From Paenibacillus sp. LHD-117 (GTDB lineage Bacteria > Bacillota > Bacilli > Paenibacillales > Paenibacillaceae), in the NCBI RefSeq assembly GCF_030929555.1, contig NZ_JAVFVT010000003.1:218511-282510 (forward strand): a stretch of DNA of 64,000 bases, read 5' to 3'. The notes beneath the pieces are model-generated. The model was not told the DNA's origin, ran no database searches, and was given only the letters and a program-made list of their open reading frames with translations. Positions 56,213-64,000 of this stretch are shown here, in pieces. The translations under genes and the position numbers were made by a program. The number at the start of each line of letters is the position of its first letter. Position 1 is the stretch's first letter.

Positions 56213-56596
56213 CAACGCGGGTTTCGGGCATTACTAAGAAGAATGATGATGACATAGTCGCAACTTTTGCATATCGGTATTCATGGCGTCGAGGGGTATG
56301 CTCACTTTTGTACGGAAAATCATACAAAATGGTTGATTAATTGCGATGACCGCCCACTTTTGTGCGAAAATTCACACAAGTATCCGAAGTAAGATAAAAT
56401 ATGTTGCTGTTACATTTCTTGGGTCAGCGGTGGGACATCGTGTAACAGCCAGTATTGACTTGGTTGCTGACGCCGTCATACTCCCACCCGACTCCATCAA
56501 AATCAACATATACGATGTCCATTTGGTCAATCACTACCCATAATACCAAAAACGATTATAAGAAAACACATTGACAATCTTTTCCTCATTATATAT
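56213..56596. other. Gene-free stretch with IS21-like end repeats
   Basis: No credible gene. Two imperfect direct repeats, CTCACTTTTGTACGGAAAAT at 56301 and CCCACTTTTGTGCGAAAATT at 56353, each continue into an ACAA-containing end; this multi-repeat pattern resembles the ends of IS21-family elements. An inverted repeat, GCTGTTACA with TGTAACAGC, lies near 56411-56453. No transposase coding sequence remains. Confidence 0.4.
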
Positions 56597-56863
56597 CGGT
56601 ATGATCTCATATTCGACGCCGTGGGGAAACAATCAAGGACGGATTGCGCAAGAGTGTTAACGGAAAACGGCAAATACGTGACGATATTAGCCGGGTTTGC
56701 AAAAGCCAACAAGGAGGATCTGGATTTTCTCGGGGAACTTCTCTCGCTCGGACATCTGCAACCGGTAATCGATACTTGCTTTCCCTTCGAACGAATAGCC
56801 GAAGCTCACAGCTATGTAGATCAAGGACGCAAGAAGGGAAACGTAATCCTCACGATATCGTAG
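56582..56863 (+). pseudogene. C-terminal remnant of a zinc-type alcohol dehydrogenase/quinone oxidoreductase
   Basis: In frame to TAG at 56861-56863 the sequence reads YDLIFDAVGKQS, then TENGKYVTI, GHLQPVIDTCFPFERIAEAH and GRKKGNVILTI, which is the end of a medium-chain dehydrogenase. The first two thirds of the gene, including the catalytic and most of the cofactor domain, are missing. Confidence 0.75.
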
Positions 56864-57224
56864 TCCCTTGCAACACCCGCCGCTTGATGCGACTAAGCGA
56901 TTCCGGCGTTATGCCTAGATAGCTTGCCAATTGATGCTGAGGCACACGTTGAAGGAGGTCGGGACGTTGTTGCAACAGCAGTCTGAACCACTCCTCCGGC
57001 GAAGCCGAGATGTAACTAGCAAAATCGTCTTTGACCGTGCTGGCATTATGCTCTATCATCCGGCGTGTCATATTCTCGAGCTGGCCATACTGAGCAAACA
57101 TGTCCGCCTCTTCGTTCAGATTTCCCACCACAAGCACGCAATCTTCAGAGCAGACGAAACTACACTTAGTGAGCGTCTCCTCCTTCGTTTCCTTCCCTTT
57201 CTCATCGACGGCGAATTGTCGCAC
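56850..57224 (-). pseudogene. Degenerate Crp/Fnr-family regulator
   Basis: A 124-codon frame with RQFAVDEKGKE at its start (normally about residue 60 of a Crp-type protein) and the winged-helix end QLASYLGITPESLSRIKRR. The N-terminal half of the cyclic-nucleotide-like domain is absent; a stop lies two codons upstream in frame, and about 14 residues normally found after the KGKE motif seem deleted. It is convergent with, and overlaps by 14 bp, the dehydrogenase remnant, its probable former neighbour. Confidence 0.7.
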
Positions 57225-57393
57225 ACTTCAGTGAAAAGCTGTCAGTTTTCCATAAATGAATTGACAGCTTTTCTTCATCTTCCACACTTGGAGATTATTT
57301 TTTTTATATTCCTCTTGCACCTTACGTAGCGTAATGTCTTATAGTAAAAGCACTCACATGAGATAAAGCATAAAAAATAAAGCAAAGGATCTG
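57225..57393. other. Hairpin and MerR-type promoter without a MerR gene
   Basis: AAAAGCTGTCA pairs with TGACAGCTTTT at about 57232-57277, a terminator-like stem. At 57315-57345 TTGCAC and TATAGT are separated by 19 bp containing the dyad CTTACGTAGCGTAATG, the elongated spacer typical of MerR-activated promoters. No merR gene is nearby. Confidence 0.55.
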
Positions 57394-57470
57394 ATGTATG
57401 GAACTAAAGCGGTACACGAGAATGGTTGGGATTGGCGGTACTCGCCCTTCCCGCCCTGCTCGTTCATCCT
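57394..57470 (+). pseudogene. Possible frameshifted start of an MFS drug transporter
   Basis: ATG at 57397 reads MELKRYTR; after a one-base shift the next frame reads WLGLAVLALPALLV, the typical first helix of QacA/SmvA-type MFS pumps. It is then lost. It lies just downstream of the MerR-type promoter, which often controls such pumps. The next 190 bp up to the aldo-keto reductase hold nothing I can assign. Confidence 0.4.
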
Positions 57471-57660
57471 CGAAGAGGCAGTACATTGTTCCAGTGCTTC
57501 AGACCTTTCTGTTGCTAGTAACGCCCTATTGGTAGACTCACTTTACACTCTACAAGCGGAGGGTTGTTTTTTTGCATCGCAATTTTAGGCTGAATAGATT
57601 ACTGGAGAACAAGGTTATATAAAAGTTGACTAATTGATAAAAAATAGGGAGTTGAAGAGA

Positions 57661-58605
57661 ATGTCGAAACAAACACGAATTGGTAAAATAGATTTAGAAG
57701 TCAATCCAATCGGACTTGGAACAAGCGCTGTAGGCGGGCACAATATTTTTCCAAATTTAAATGAAGAAGTAGGAAAAGATTTGGTGCGGGCTGCGATCAA
57801 CCATGGAGTGAATTTTTTAGATACAGCGTTTTTTTATGGAACAGGACGTTCAGAGGAGCTAGTAGGTGAAGTGATAAAAGAAGCAGGAAAGCGTCATGAA
57901 ATCATCCTTGCAACAAAAGGCGGCCTTACGCTTGTCGGCAATGATGTTGCGATGGATAATTCGCCTGCTTTTTTAAAACAATCCGTTGAAGATAGTTTGA
58001 AAAGGCTGCAAACAGATTATATAGATTTATTTTATATTCATGTTCCAGATCAGGATACGCCAAAAGATGAGGCGGTTGGAGTCTTAAAACAGCTAAAGGA
58101 CGAAGGTAAAATTAGAGCAATTGGCGTTTCTAACTTCTCACTTGAACAATTGAAAGAAGCAAATAAGGATGGTTATGTCGATGTATTACAGGGAAACTAC
58201 AATTTGCTGCAGCGTGAAGCGGAACAAGAATTCTTTCCATATACGAGAGAGAATAATATCTCGTTTATTCCATACTTTCCACTAGCATCAGGCTTGCTGG
58301 CCGGTAAATACTATAAGGAAATGACATTCAATGATCTACGCAAAGATATGCCTCACTTCCAGGGAGATAAATTTAATAAAAATCTAGAAAAGGTAGAGCA
58401 GCTCCGTAAAATTGCAAATGAAAAAAATGCCGAAGTTGCTCATGTAGTCCTTGCTTGGTATTTAAAACATGATTCGATTGATGTTGTCATTCCCGGAGCA
58501 AAAAGCGCAGAGCAAGTTCTGGATAATTTGAAAACATTAGACGTCCAACTGACAGAAGAAGAAATCAACGAAATTGATCGTATTTTTAAAGGTGATGAAA
58601 AATGA
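57661..58605 (+). CDS. Aldo-keto reductase
   Basis: A 314-residue NADPH-dependent reductase. The tetrad is visible: Asp and Tyr in [19 protein letters not shown], Lys in LATKGG, His in YIHVPD. The IGVSNFS motif and the C-terminal cofactor loop [15 protein letters not shown] are intact. It resembles the YqkF/IolS-type reductases of Bacillus. GGGAGTTGAAGAG precedes the ATG. The gene is AT-rich and Bacillus-like in codon use, unlike the sugar loci, which suggests transfer together with the overlapping TPR gene. Confidence 0.92.
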   Translation: MSKQTRIGKIDLEVNPIGLGTSAVGGHNIFPNLNEEVGKDLVRAAINHGVNFLDTAFFYGTGRSEELVGEVIKEAGKRHEIILATKGGLTLVGNDVAMDNSPAFLKQSVEDSLKRLQTDYIDLFYIHVPDQDTPKDEAVGVLKQLKDEGKIRAIGVSNFSLEQLKEANKDGYVDVLQGNYNLLQREAEQEFFPYTRENNISFIPYFPLASGLLAGKYYKEMTFNDLRKDMPHFQGDKFNKNLEKVEQLRKIANEKNAEVAHVVLAWYLKHDSIDVVIPGAKSAEQVLDNLKTLDVQLTEEEINEIDRIFKGDEK

Positions 58606-59087
58606 ATCAATTAGAAGCAGCTATTCAATTAAGAGAATCAGGAAATTTTGAAGCGGCACGTTCATTATTACTTGAATTACTCGTTCAACAACCATTAAAT
58701 CCATCTGTTTGGTATCAATGTGCATGGGTTCATGACGTACTTGGATTAGAAAGTGAAGCAGTGCCTTATTATAAGAAATCTTTAGAACTTGGATTAAAAG
58801 AAGAGGAAAGACAAGGTGCATTATTAGGGCTTGGAAGTACATATAGAACTTTAGGGATGTATGATGAAGCCAAATTAATTTTTGAAGAAGCCATTAAAGA
58901 ATATCCAGCTCGTAGAGAGTATCAAGTTTTTCAAGCTATGGTCTTATACAATCAGAATGCTTTCAGTGAAGCGATGTCAATTTTATTAATGCAACTTGCA
59001 GAAACAAGTGATGATAAGGGGATCCAGGACTATAGAAAAGCGATAATTTTTTACTCGGATAAATTGGATCAGATATGGAAGTCCTAG
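58602..59087 (+). CDS. Tetratricopeptide-repeat protein
   Basis: A 161-residue cytoplasmic protein with about three TPR motifs ([53 protein letters not shown]). It overlaps the reductase stop by 4 bp (ATGA), so the two are co-translated. TPR proteins mediate protein contacts; its partner is unknown, perhaps the reductase. Confidence 0.88.
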   Translation: MNQLEAAIQLRESGNFEAARSLLLELLVQQPLNPSVWYQCAWVHDVLGLESEAVPYYKKSLELGLKEEERQGALLGLGSTYRTLGMYDEAKLIFEEAIKEYPARREYQVFQAMVLYNQNAFSEAMSILLMQLAETSDDKGIQDYRKAIIFYSDKLDQIWKS

Positions 59088-59176
59088 GAATCATGAATTC
59101 GCAGGTTGACATCCTTTAGTTAAGTTGAAGAAAAGGATGCTGGGGGAGTCGGTGGCTGGGAGATGCCGGCATGCTA

Positions 59177-60157
59177 TCACAACAATAGCTCCATGGCTGC
59201 GCGTTCTTTATCCGCAATCTCGAGCAACAGCTTAGACGCTTGCACGAGCTCTTGGTCATCACCCGTTCTTCCCGCACAGTCGATTGATGAAGAGACGCTG
59301 ACCCACATTGGAGCGATCTCTGTAAACATAAGGTGAGCTTGTTCGATCCTTGGGTCCTCCAACCGATCAGCGCATTCGCTCAAATAATCCCTATACAGAT
59401 TCCGAAATAAAGCGCCACCGGTTCCCGCCCGCTCCATTAGCGACGCAGTAAGACATAAATCATGTTCGAAATTGTTGCTGCGAGAAGGCCACTTCAAGAT
59501 TTCATTGCTCATTTTAACAATGCCTTTATTGCCAATATTCCGAATGGGCGGGTTCAGATAGTCATGTGCATTCATGGTCAAGGATTTCCGTATAGCAGGA
59601 ACTAGCAGAGGCAATGCGTCGATTGGTTCGATCGTAAAAGAACGATTTCTGGAACTCATGGGTCCCTTCGCATTTCTGGCAGCGGCCAAGCTTGTCAAAC
59701 GCGTCTTTACAAGTCCACCCTGTTGTCTGGTGTCCGCCATGTAGGCGTATTCGTCATCTATACCGTAAAGTACCGCATAGTGGCCGGCAAAGTGCACTTT
59801 GTTCTTAAAATAATCCAAGTGATAGGAATCTAATTTAAGCCCAACCGGAATGCCGCGTTCGATGCAGTTCCGGACGTTCTGCCACGCCTTATTGACGGAC
59901 GAGGTTTCTTGAAAATTGACGGTCAAGCCGAGTCGGTCGGCGAGATAAGCGGTCAGTTCATCCGGTTTTACCCTTCCTCCGATGAAGGGAAAGTCCATTC
60001 CCTTCGAATCCCAGTATATGAATCCAAGCCCTTGTCCGAGTCCGAACAACATCGGCTCAGACAAGTGGACACCCGCATATTGCATTAAATTGCCCATGGC
60101 GGTTGTTTCGCAATGTTCGCCTTGATAAGGAATAAAACCCTCAATAAATTTGACCAT
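59177..60157 (-). CDS. BtrH-like protein (BtrH_N plus DUF4872 type)
   Basis: A 326-residue protein. The N-terminal motif EHCETTAMGNLMQYAGVHLS and GLGQGLGFIYW, with GHYAVLYGIDDEYAYMADT further on, matches the BtrH N-terminal domain, a cysteine-peptidase-like fold named after the butirosin acyltransferase; the rest fits DUF4872. No carrier protein or antibiotic cluster is nearby, so an aminoglycoside role is doubtful. ATG 60157 or GTG 60163 may be the start (GGAGGAG upstream of both). It overlaps the end of the PadR gene, so the two form an operon. Confidence 0.8.
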   Translation of the reverse strand: MVKFIEGFIPYQGEHCETTAMGNLMQYAGVHLSEPMLFGLGQGLGFIYWDSKGMDFPFIGGRVKPDELTAYLADRLGLTVNFQETSSVNKAWQNVRNCIERGIPVGLKLDSYHLDYFKNKVHFAGHYAVLYGIDDEYAYMADTRQQGGLVKTRLTSLAAARNAKGPMSSRNRSFTIEPIDALPLLVPAIRKSLTMNAHDYLNPPIRNIGNKGIVKMSNEILKWPSRSNNFEHDLCLTASLMERAGTGGALFRNLYRDYLSECADRLEDPRIEQAHLMFTEIAPMWVSVSSSIDCAGRTGDDQELVQASKLLLEIADKERAAMELLL

Positions 60158-60713
60158 ATCCACTTGTCTCCTCCAATAATTCATGTATTAAACGGCCAAC
60201 GAACGCTTGCTCGCTCTCGATTAAGCTTATCGGATGCAAGAACAACGCCCTTACGTTCAGCGGCAAGCTAGCACCGCCTTGTGATTCGTACTTCTGTTTT
60301 ATTTTTATCGAGGCTTGTCCAAGAAAATCCAGTCGTTTCCGTAAAGCAATGATGGCCTCTTCCTTCCCGATATGGGGCAAAGCGGCCAAACCGAGATCGA
60401 AGCGGTTGTCACGTTCCCGTGTAGACGACAGACTATCAAGAATTTCATTTCTCAGCTTACGTATACCAGCTTCGGTGAGGGCAAACCGGTTCGGCGTTGG
60501 TCCCTTGCCGGATTTCTCGTCGGATGCCTCGGGTGAGATCCATCCTTTATCGCTAAGTTTCTTCAATCCTGCATAGATCGAAGTTGTACCGATATTCGCC
60601 CATTCTTTATAACCTCGCTGATCGACTAACTTCATAATATCGTATCCGGAAGCTTGACGATATTCCGCGATCATTTGCAGGAGCATGAATTCGACATTCG
60701 ATAATGTATGCAT
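60141..60713 (-). CDS. PadR-family transcriptional regulator (second)
   Basis: A 190-residue regulator with winged-helix motif EFMLLQMIAEYRQASGYDIMKLV, TTSIYAGLKKLSDKGWI and the wing NRFALTEAGIRKL, followed by a dimerisation helix region. AAGGAG precedes ATG 60713. It is the first gene of an operon with the BtrH-like gene and probably represses it by binding the palindrome at 60735-60752. Confidence 0.9.
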   Translation of the reverse strand: MHTLSNVEFMLLQMIAEYRQASGYDIMKLVDQRGYKEWANIGTTSIYAGLKKLSDKGWISPEASDEKSGKGPTPNRFALTEAGIRKLRNEILDSLSSTRERDNRFDLGLAALPHIGKEEAIIALRKRLDFLGQASIKIKQKYESQGGASLPLNVRALFLHPISLIESEQAFVGRLIHELLEETSGYGQIY

Positions 60714-60734
60714 AGAGAGACTCCTTATCTTTAC

Positions 60735-60752
60735 TATTTCATATATGAAATA
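60735..60752. promoter_or_regulatory. Palindromic operator of the second PadR gene
   Basis: TATTTCATATATGAAATA is a perfect 18-bp palindrome starting 22 bp upstream of the PadR start, in the expected promoter region. Confidence 0.7.
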
Positions 60753-60928
60753 TATCATGGGTGTAATAATAGTTCAATATCCGAATCTACTCGAAAACTA
60801 TAGGAGGTCAATCGTTGAATTCTCCTAGAAGTCATAACAATTTCTATTTCTTACAACAGAACGTTTTTATAGAATAAGTGGTGAATTCAAATATGGAAGG
60901 AGATGATCTCCAGTTAATTCCCATTAGG

Positions 60929-60986
60929 TTGAAGAGAATCTGATGGTAGGTATATTTTTACACCAAGTTTTTGTAAGCGCATCCAT
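60929..60986 (+). promoter_or_regulatory. GH27 promoter with downstream cre site
   Basis: TTGAAG (60929-60934), a 16-bp spacer and TATATT (60951-60956) form a fair promoter. TTGTAAGCGCATCCAT at 60971-60986 matches the cre consensus WTGNAARCGNWWWCAW at 15 of 16 positions and lies about 10 bp past the expected start, suiting CcpA roadblock repression. The rest of 60753-61158 shows no gene. Confidence 0.7.
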
Positions 60987-61158
60987 TATGACATTTGGTA
61001 AAGGGGATGAGTTGAAGACATCATCGATTAGAACTTGATAAAAGATTATCAAGAAGACGGTAAGCGAATGAACTGGCTCAGATGTAACTTTACTAAAGTC
61101 CGGCTTCCGCTTGAAAGACTGAGGTATACCATTTTGCTATTTGAGAGGAGAAGGTTTG

Positions 61159-63603
61159 ATGAAAGTTTTGGCACGCAAACTTCTATCCAGCATTCTAGTT
61201 CTAATGATTGCCATAGGAGGATTTGGATGGTTCACGCATACCCCTTCGGCTATTGCGGCTAATAATGGGTTAGGCGAGAAGCCGTACATGGGCTGGAGCA
61301 GCTGGAGCATGCAGGTATACGATGGTGCAGGGAATTGGAATTCAGAGGCTAAAATCAAGGCGATGTCTGACGCCATGCATACCACGCTTCAGTCGCATGG
61401 ATACAATTACATCAACATCGATGCAGGCTGGCAAGGCAGCATGGATGGATATGGTAGACCAATTCCGAGTACAACGCTTTACCCGAATGGATTTCAGAAC
61501 TTAATTGATTATGTTCACAACAACGGGCAGAAGATCGGCGTCTATATGATTCCGGGATTATCAAAGTATGCTTATGAGCAAAATTTACCGATATTTGGAA
61601 CAACCTGCCACATGCAGGATATCGCCGCGCAACCACTCAGAAAAGCTGATTATTGGGATATCGGTTATAAAATTGATTTTTCTAATCCTTGCGCGCAGAA
61701 ATACATCGATTCCATTGCAGACCTATTTGGAGAATGGGGAATCGATTTCCTCAAATTAGATAGCGTTACGCCTGGATCTGGCCATAATGATACATCGATT
61801 GATGCGCGCGACGACGTAGCCGCGTGGTCCAAAGCGCTGGAACCGCACGGTATATGGTTCGAATTGAGTTGGGCGCTGGATCACTATTACGTCGACACAT
61901 GGAAAAAGTATGCCAATGGATGGCGCGTCAATTGGGACGTTGAGGCCTATCAACCTGGAGTGAAGTTGACGGAGTGGAACAACATCGCTCGGTTGTTTCC
62001 CGATGCAGCCGTTTGGTGGCGTGATGCAGGACCGGGTGGCTGGAACGACTTCGATTCACTTAATGTCGGCAACGGGGCGATGGACGGATTGACACAAGAC
62101 GAGAGGCGCACTGCGATGACTCTATGGTCGATGGCTTGCGCACCGCTGTATTTGGGCAACGATTTGACCAACCTGGACAGTTTTGGCATTCAACTACTGA
62201 CGAACGATGAGGTCATCGCTGTTAACCAGGCAGGAAGGCCGGCGCATCCCGTATCTACTGCAACAAACCAGCAAGCGTGGTACGCCAATAACGGGGATGG
62301 CAGCTATACGGTGGCGCTAGTCAATCTCGGCAATTCGGCCTCAACGGTGAACGTGAACTGGAGCGATATTGGACTTAATGGATCCGCAACCGTCCGAGAT
62401 CTCTGGACTCATACCGACCTGGGTACATTTGCAACGGGCTTCAGTTCCGTTAACTTGGCACCCCATGCTTCAAGGCTCCTGAGAGTCGTCAGCAACGGAG
62501 GTTCGAATGTTGTAAATGACGACGATACAGGCATCGTTTACACAGGCGATTGGTATCGCAGCGCGAACCGGGGCTTTGGAGATTTCAAAGACGACGTTCA
62601 TTATACGAATACGAACGGGGACTATTTCGAATTTAAGTTCAATGGCACAGGTGTTGAGATGTTTACCGAGAAGTCGGCTGACCAAGGCAATGTCGATATC
62701 TATATCGATGGCGTTCTTAAACAGACAGTGAACACATTCAACGCGACTAGACAGACGCAACAAAAGGTGTACGGCATCACGGGGCTCTCGAACGGTCTCC
62801 ATACTCTCAAGGTAGTGAAGAAATCAGGCGACTTCATGCTGCTCGATAAACTCTCATTCAACGTAGCGTCTCCGATCGAGGTGAATGATACCGACACGGG
62901 CATCACTTACAACGGATCCTGGTCCCTGAGCAGTGCACGAGGGTACGGGGATTATAAGGATGATGTCCACTACACAACGACGAATAACGATTATTTCCAA
63001 TTCTCGTTCACCGGCACAGGTGTAGACCTGATTACCGAAAAGGAAGCCTCGCAAGGGGATATCGACATCTACGTTGATAATGTTTTCAAGCAAACAGTGA
63101 GCACATATAACCCGACGAGACTGGCTCAACAGACGGTGTATAGTATAAGCGGACTGCCAAGTGGCACTCACACGATTAAGGGTGTCAAAAAATCGGGAAC
63201 TTATATGGTGCTTGATAAGTTTAATGTCCGCAGTAACCGAATTCAGGTGAATAATACGGATTCCGGTATCACTTATTCCGGCTCTTGGCACCAAAACTGG
63301 AACCGTGGCTTTGGTGACTACAACGATGACGTTCACTATACGTCGACAAACAACGATTACCTGCAGTACACATTCACCGGCACGGGTATCGAGTTGCTGA
63401 CCGAGAAGGCAGCCGACCAAGGCAACGTTGACATCTACATCGACAACGTGCTAATGCAAACAGTCAACACGTTTAACGCAACGCGGCTGACGAATCAGGT
63501 TATCTATAGCGTCAGCGGTTTGTCCAGTGGCTCGCACACGATTAAAATGGTGAAGAAATCGGGTACGTTCATGCTTCTGGATTCCCTGCGGATCATTCCG
63601 TAG
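61159..63603 (+). CDS. Secreted GH27 alpha-galactosidase-type enzyme with three C-terminal modules
   Basis: An 814-residue exported enzyme. The signal peptide (about 1-33) ends SAIA before ANN. The GH27 barrel starts KPYMGWSSWSMQVYDG, with nucleophile Asp201 in FLKLDSV (usually KYDNC) and the substrate-binding GGWNDFDSL at about 294-301. A beta-sandwich follows to about 445, then three tandem modules of about 122 residues each. GAGAGGAGAAGG selects ATG 61159. Activities in this family include alpha-galactosidase and beta-L-arabinopyranosidase; the nearby arabinose genes make the second worth considering. It is the only clearly secreted glycosidase in the window. Confidence 0.92.
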   Translation: MKVLARKLLSSILVLMIAIGGFGWFTHTPSAIAANNGLGEKPYMGWSSWSMQVYDGAGNWNSEAKIKAMSDAMHTTLQSHGYNYINIDAGWQGSMDGYGRPIPSTTLYPNGFQNLIDYVHNNGQKIGVYMIPGLSKYAYEQNLPIFGTTCHMQDIAAQPLRKADYWDIGYKIDFSNPCAQKYIDSIADLFGEWGIDFLKLDSVTPGSGHNDTSIDARDDVAAWSKALEPHGIWFELSWALDHYYVDTWKKYANGWRVNWDVEAYQPGVKLTEWNNIARLFPDAAVWWRDAGPGGWNDFDSLNVGNGAMDGLTQDERRTAMTLWSMACAPLYLGNDLTNLDSFGIQLLTNDEVIAVNQAGRPAHPVSTATNQQAWYANNGDGSYTVALVNLGNSASTVNVNWSDIGLNGSATVRDLWTHTDLGTFATGFSSVNLAPHASRLLRVVSNGGSNVVNDDDTGIVYTGDWYRSANRGFGDFKDDVHYTNTNGDYFEFKFNGTGVEMFTEKSADQGNVDIYIDGVLKQTVNTFNATRQTQQKVYGITGLSNGLHTLKVVKKSGDFMLLDKLSFNVASPIEVNDTDTGITYNGSWSLSSARGYGDYKDDVHYTTTNNDYFQFSFTGTGVDLITEKEASQGDIDIYVDNVFKQTVSTYNPTRLAQQTVYSISGLPSGTHTIKGVKKSGTYMVLDKFNVRSNRIQVNNTDSGITYSGSWHQNWNRGFGDYNDDVHYTSTNNDYLQYTFTGTGIELLTEKAADQGNVDIYIDNVLMQTVNTFNATRLTNQVIYSVSGLSSGSHTIKMVKKSGTFMLLDSLRIIP
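62515..63600 (+). repeat. Three tandem repeats encoding binding modules
   Basis: Repeat units start at 62515, 62884 and 63250 (periods 369 and 366 bp). Each encodes N-D-[DT]-D-T-G-I-x-Y-x-G-x-W, then GDYKDDVHYT, TGTG[VI][ED]L, D[IV]DIY[IV]D and KKSG[TD][FY]M. They look like carbohydrate- or wall-binding beta-sandwiches fused to the GH27 enzyme. The DNA copies are clearly similar but diverged, so the duplication is not recent. Confidence 0.88.
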
Positions 63604-63605
63604 TA

Positions 63606-63810
63606 ATTAGAGCGAGATCCCGCCAACCGGAGTAAAGCGCTTCGAAAACGTAAGAACGACGAGAGGGAAATGAACGTGATCGCCGAGGCGGACGGGCTGT
63701 CGATCACGCTGGACGGAGAGGAAATCGCCGTTCAGCGCTTGGAGCAAGGAGGAGTCCGGTTCGCTACCAAGACGGGCCGGATGTACCACTTTCGCCCCAT
63801 TCGAAGCTAG
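63606..63810 (+). pseudogene. Probable C-terminal remnant of a glycoside hydrolase
   Basis: From just after the GH27 stop, one frame stays open to TAG at 63808-63810 and reads MNVIAEADGLSITLDGEEIA, then GVRFATKTGRMYHFRPIRS. The pattern resembles the last strand region of GH95- or similar hydrolases. There is no ribosome site at the internal ATG and the base composition is GC-richer than the GH27 gene. I take it as the tail of a deleted gene; the family is uncertain. Confidence 0.45.
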
Positions 63811-63881
63811 AGGAGCGACAAGCATAAAGTGAATTCGGAATAATTCCAAAGTAAAACCATATATGGACGGTGTTTATAAGA

Positions 63882-63934
63882 AGGGGCTGTCCCATAAGGT
63901 CAATTCATTGACCTGAGGGCTAGCCCCGTTTTTG
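63882..63934 (+). terminator. Hairpin with T-run, possibly an IS end
   Basis: GGGGCT pairs with AGCCCC, with an inner stem AGGTCAA/TTGACCT, and a T-run follows. The wording GGGGCTGTCCCATAAG is also common at the termini of insertion sequences in this genus, and a TGGTAAAAT-like -10 box with an ATG at 63973 follows before the window ends, so this could be the left end of an element. Confidence 0.5.
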
Positions 63935-64000
63935 TCTAAAGAAATAACAAAAAGAAATCGTTTCTTGGTAAAATGGAAGTGCGACCCACCATTTACGAAA

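Noticed and set aside
56301..56379. Repeats near 56.3 kb as a CRISPR array
   Set aside because: There are only two imperfect repeats with no regular spacers and no cas genes nearby; an IS-end origin fits better.
61035..61262. A 75-codon frame upstream of the GH27 start
   Set aside because: It overlaps the GH27 ribosome site and signal peptide in another frame and has no ribosome site or similarity.
62515..63600. Tandem repeats after GH27 as a recent DNA-level expansion
   Set aside because: The units differ at many bases and by one codon in length, so they are old protein-domain duplications.

Overview
The window looks like a chromosomal segment from a spore-forming Paenibacillaceae bacterium (Paenibacillus or Cohnella-like). 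The evidence is the gene types: paired YesM/YesN two-component systems beside LplB/YtcP-type sugar permeases, AraR operators of the Bacillus type, CcpA-type cre sites, a SpoVB-like flippase, strong AGGAGG ribosome sites and frequent TTG/GTG starts. Base composition is moderate over most of the window and clearly AT-richer in a few transferred-looking patches (MarR/GNAT at 41.5-42.6 kb, aldo-keto reductase/TPR at 57.6-59.1 kb).

Region 1 (0.3-28.6 kb) is a large glycoside-degradation locus. It holds a GH78 alpha-L-rhamnosidase, two GH43 enzymes, a GH1, a GH35-type and a GH2 enzyme. It also holds three short-chain dehydrogenases, a solute-binding lipoprotein, two ABC permeases, a YesM/YesN-type kinase and AraC-type regulator, a small protein homologous to the GH2 C-terminal domain, an NPKTG wall-anchored protein with its own class B sortase, and an unrecognised beta-propeller-like protein. 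Nine promoters here share one architecture: two direct copies of a GTCGT(N)AAA-NGTTA element exactly 23 bp apart, the second ending in TTAGT, then 19 bp (20 bp once) to a TATGAT-like -10 box. I saw this element nowhere else in the window, so these genes look like one regulon, probably run by the AraC-type response regulator encoded in their midst. A divergent PadR/cytochrome P450 pair sits inside the locus without the element.

Region 2 (28.8-41.3 kb) is a second, separately controlled sugar locus: another YesM/YesN pair, a cre-overlapped promoter, two permeases, a binding protein, a GH106-like hydrolase, a GH2 enzyme and the decayed tail of a DUF5605-type hydrolase. It is bracketed by two copies of an identical 46-bp terminator sequence. 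MarR/GNAT genes and a GH95 enzyme with a cre site follow (41.5-45.0 kb).

Region 3 (45.1-50.3 kb) is an L-arabinose operon: divergent araR, a FGGY kinase in the ribulokinase position, araD and araA, with AraR boxes in both promoters.

Region 4 (50.4-64 kb) is mixed: two small membrane proteins, a Phd/RelE toxin-antitoxin pair, an ArsR/VOC operon, the SpoVB-like flippase, a stretch of broken genes (54.8-57.6 kb: GH92, an alcohol dehydrogenase, a Crp regulator and probably an MFS pump, with IS21-like end sequences), an aldo-keto reductase with a TPR protein, a PadR/BtrH-like pair, and a secreted GH27 enzyme with three tandem C-terminal modules. The sugars implied are L-rhamnose, L-arabinose, galactose and xylose, which fits use of pectic or other plant glycosides; the exact substrate cannot be read from sequence.
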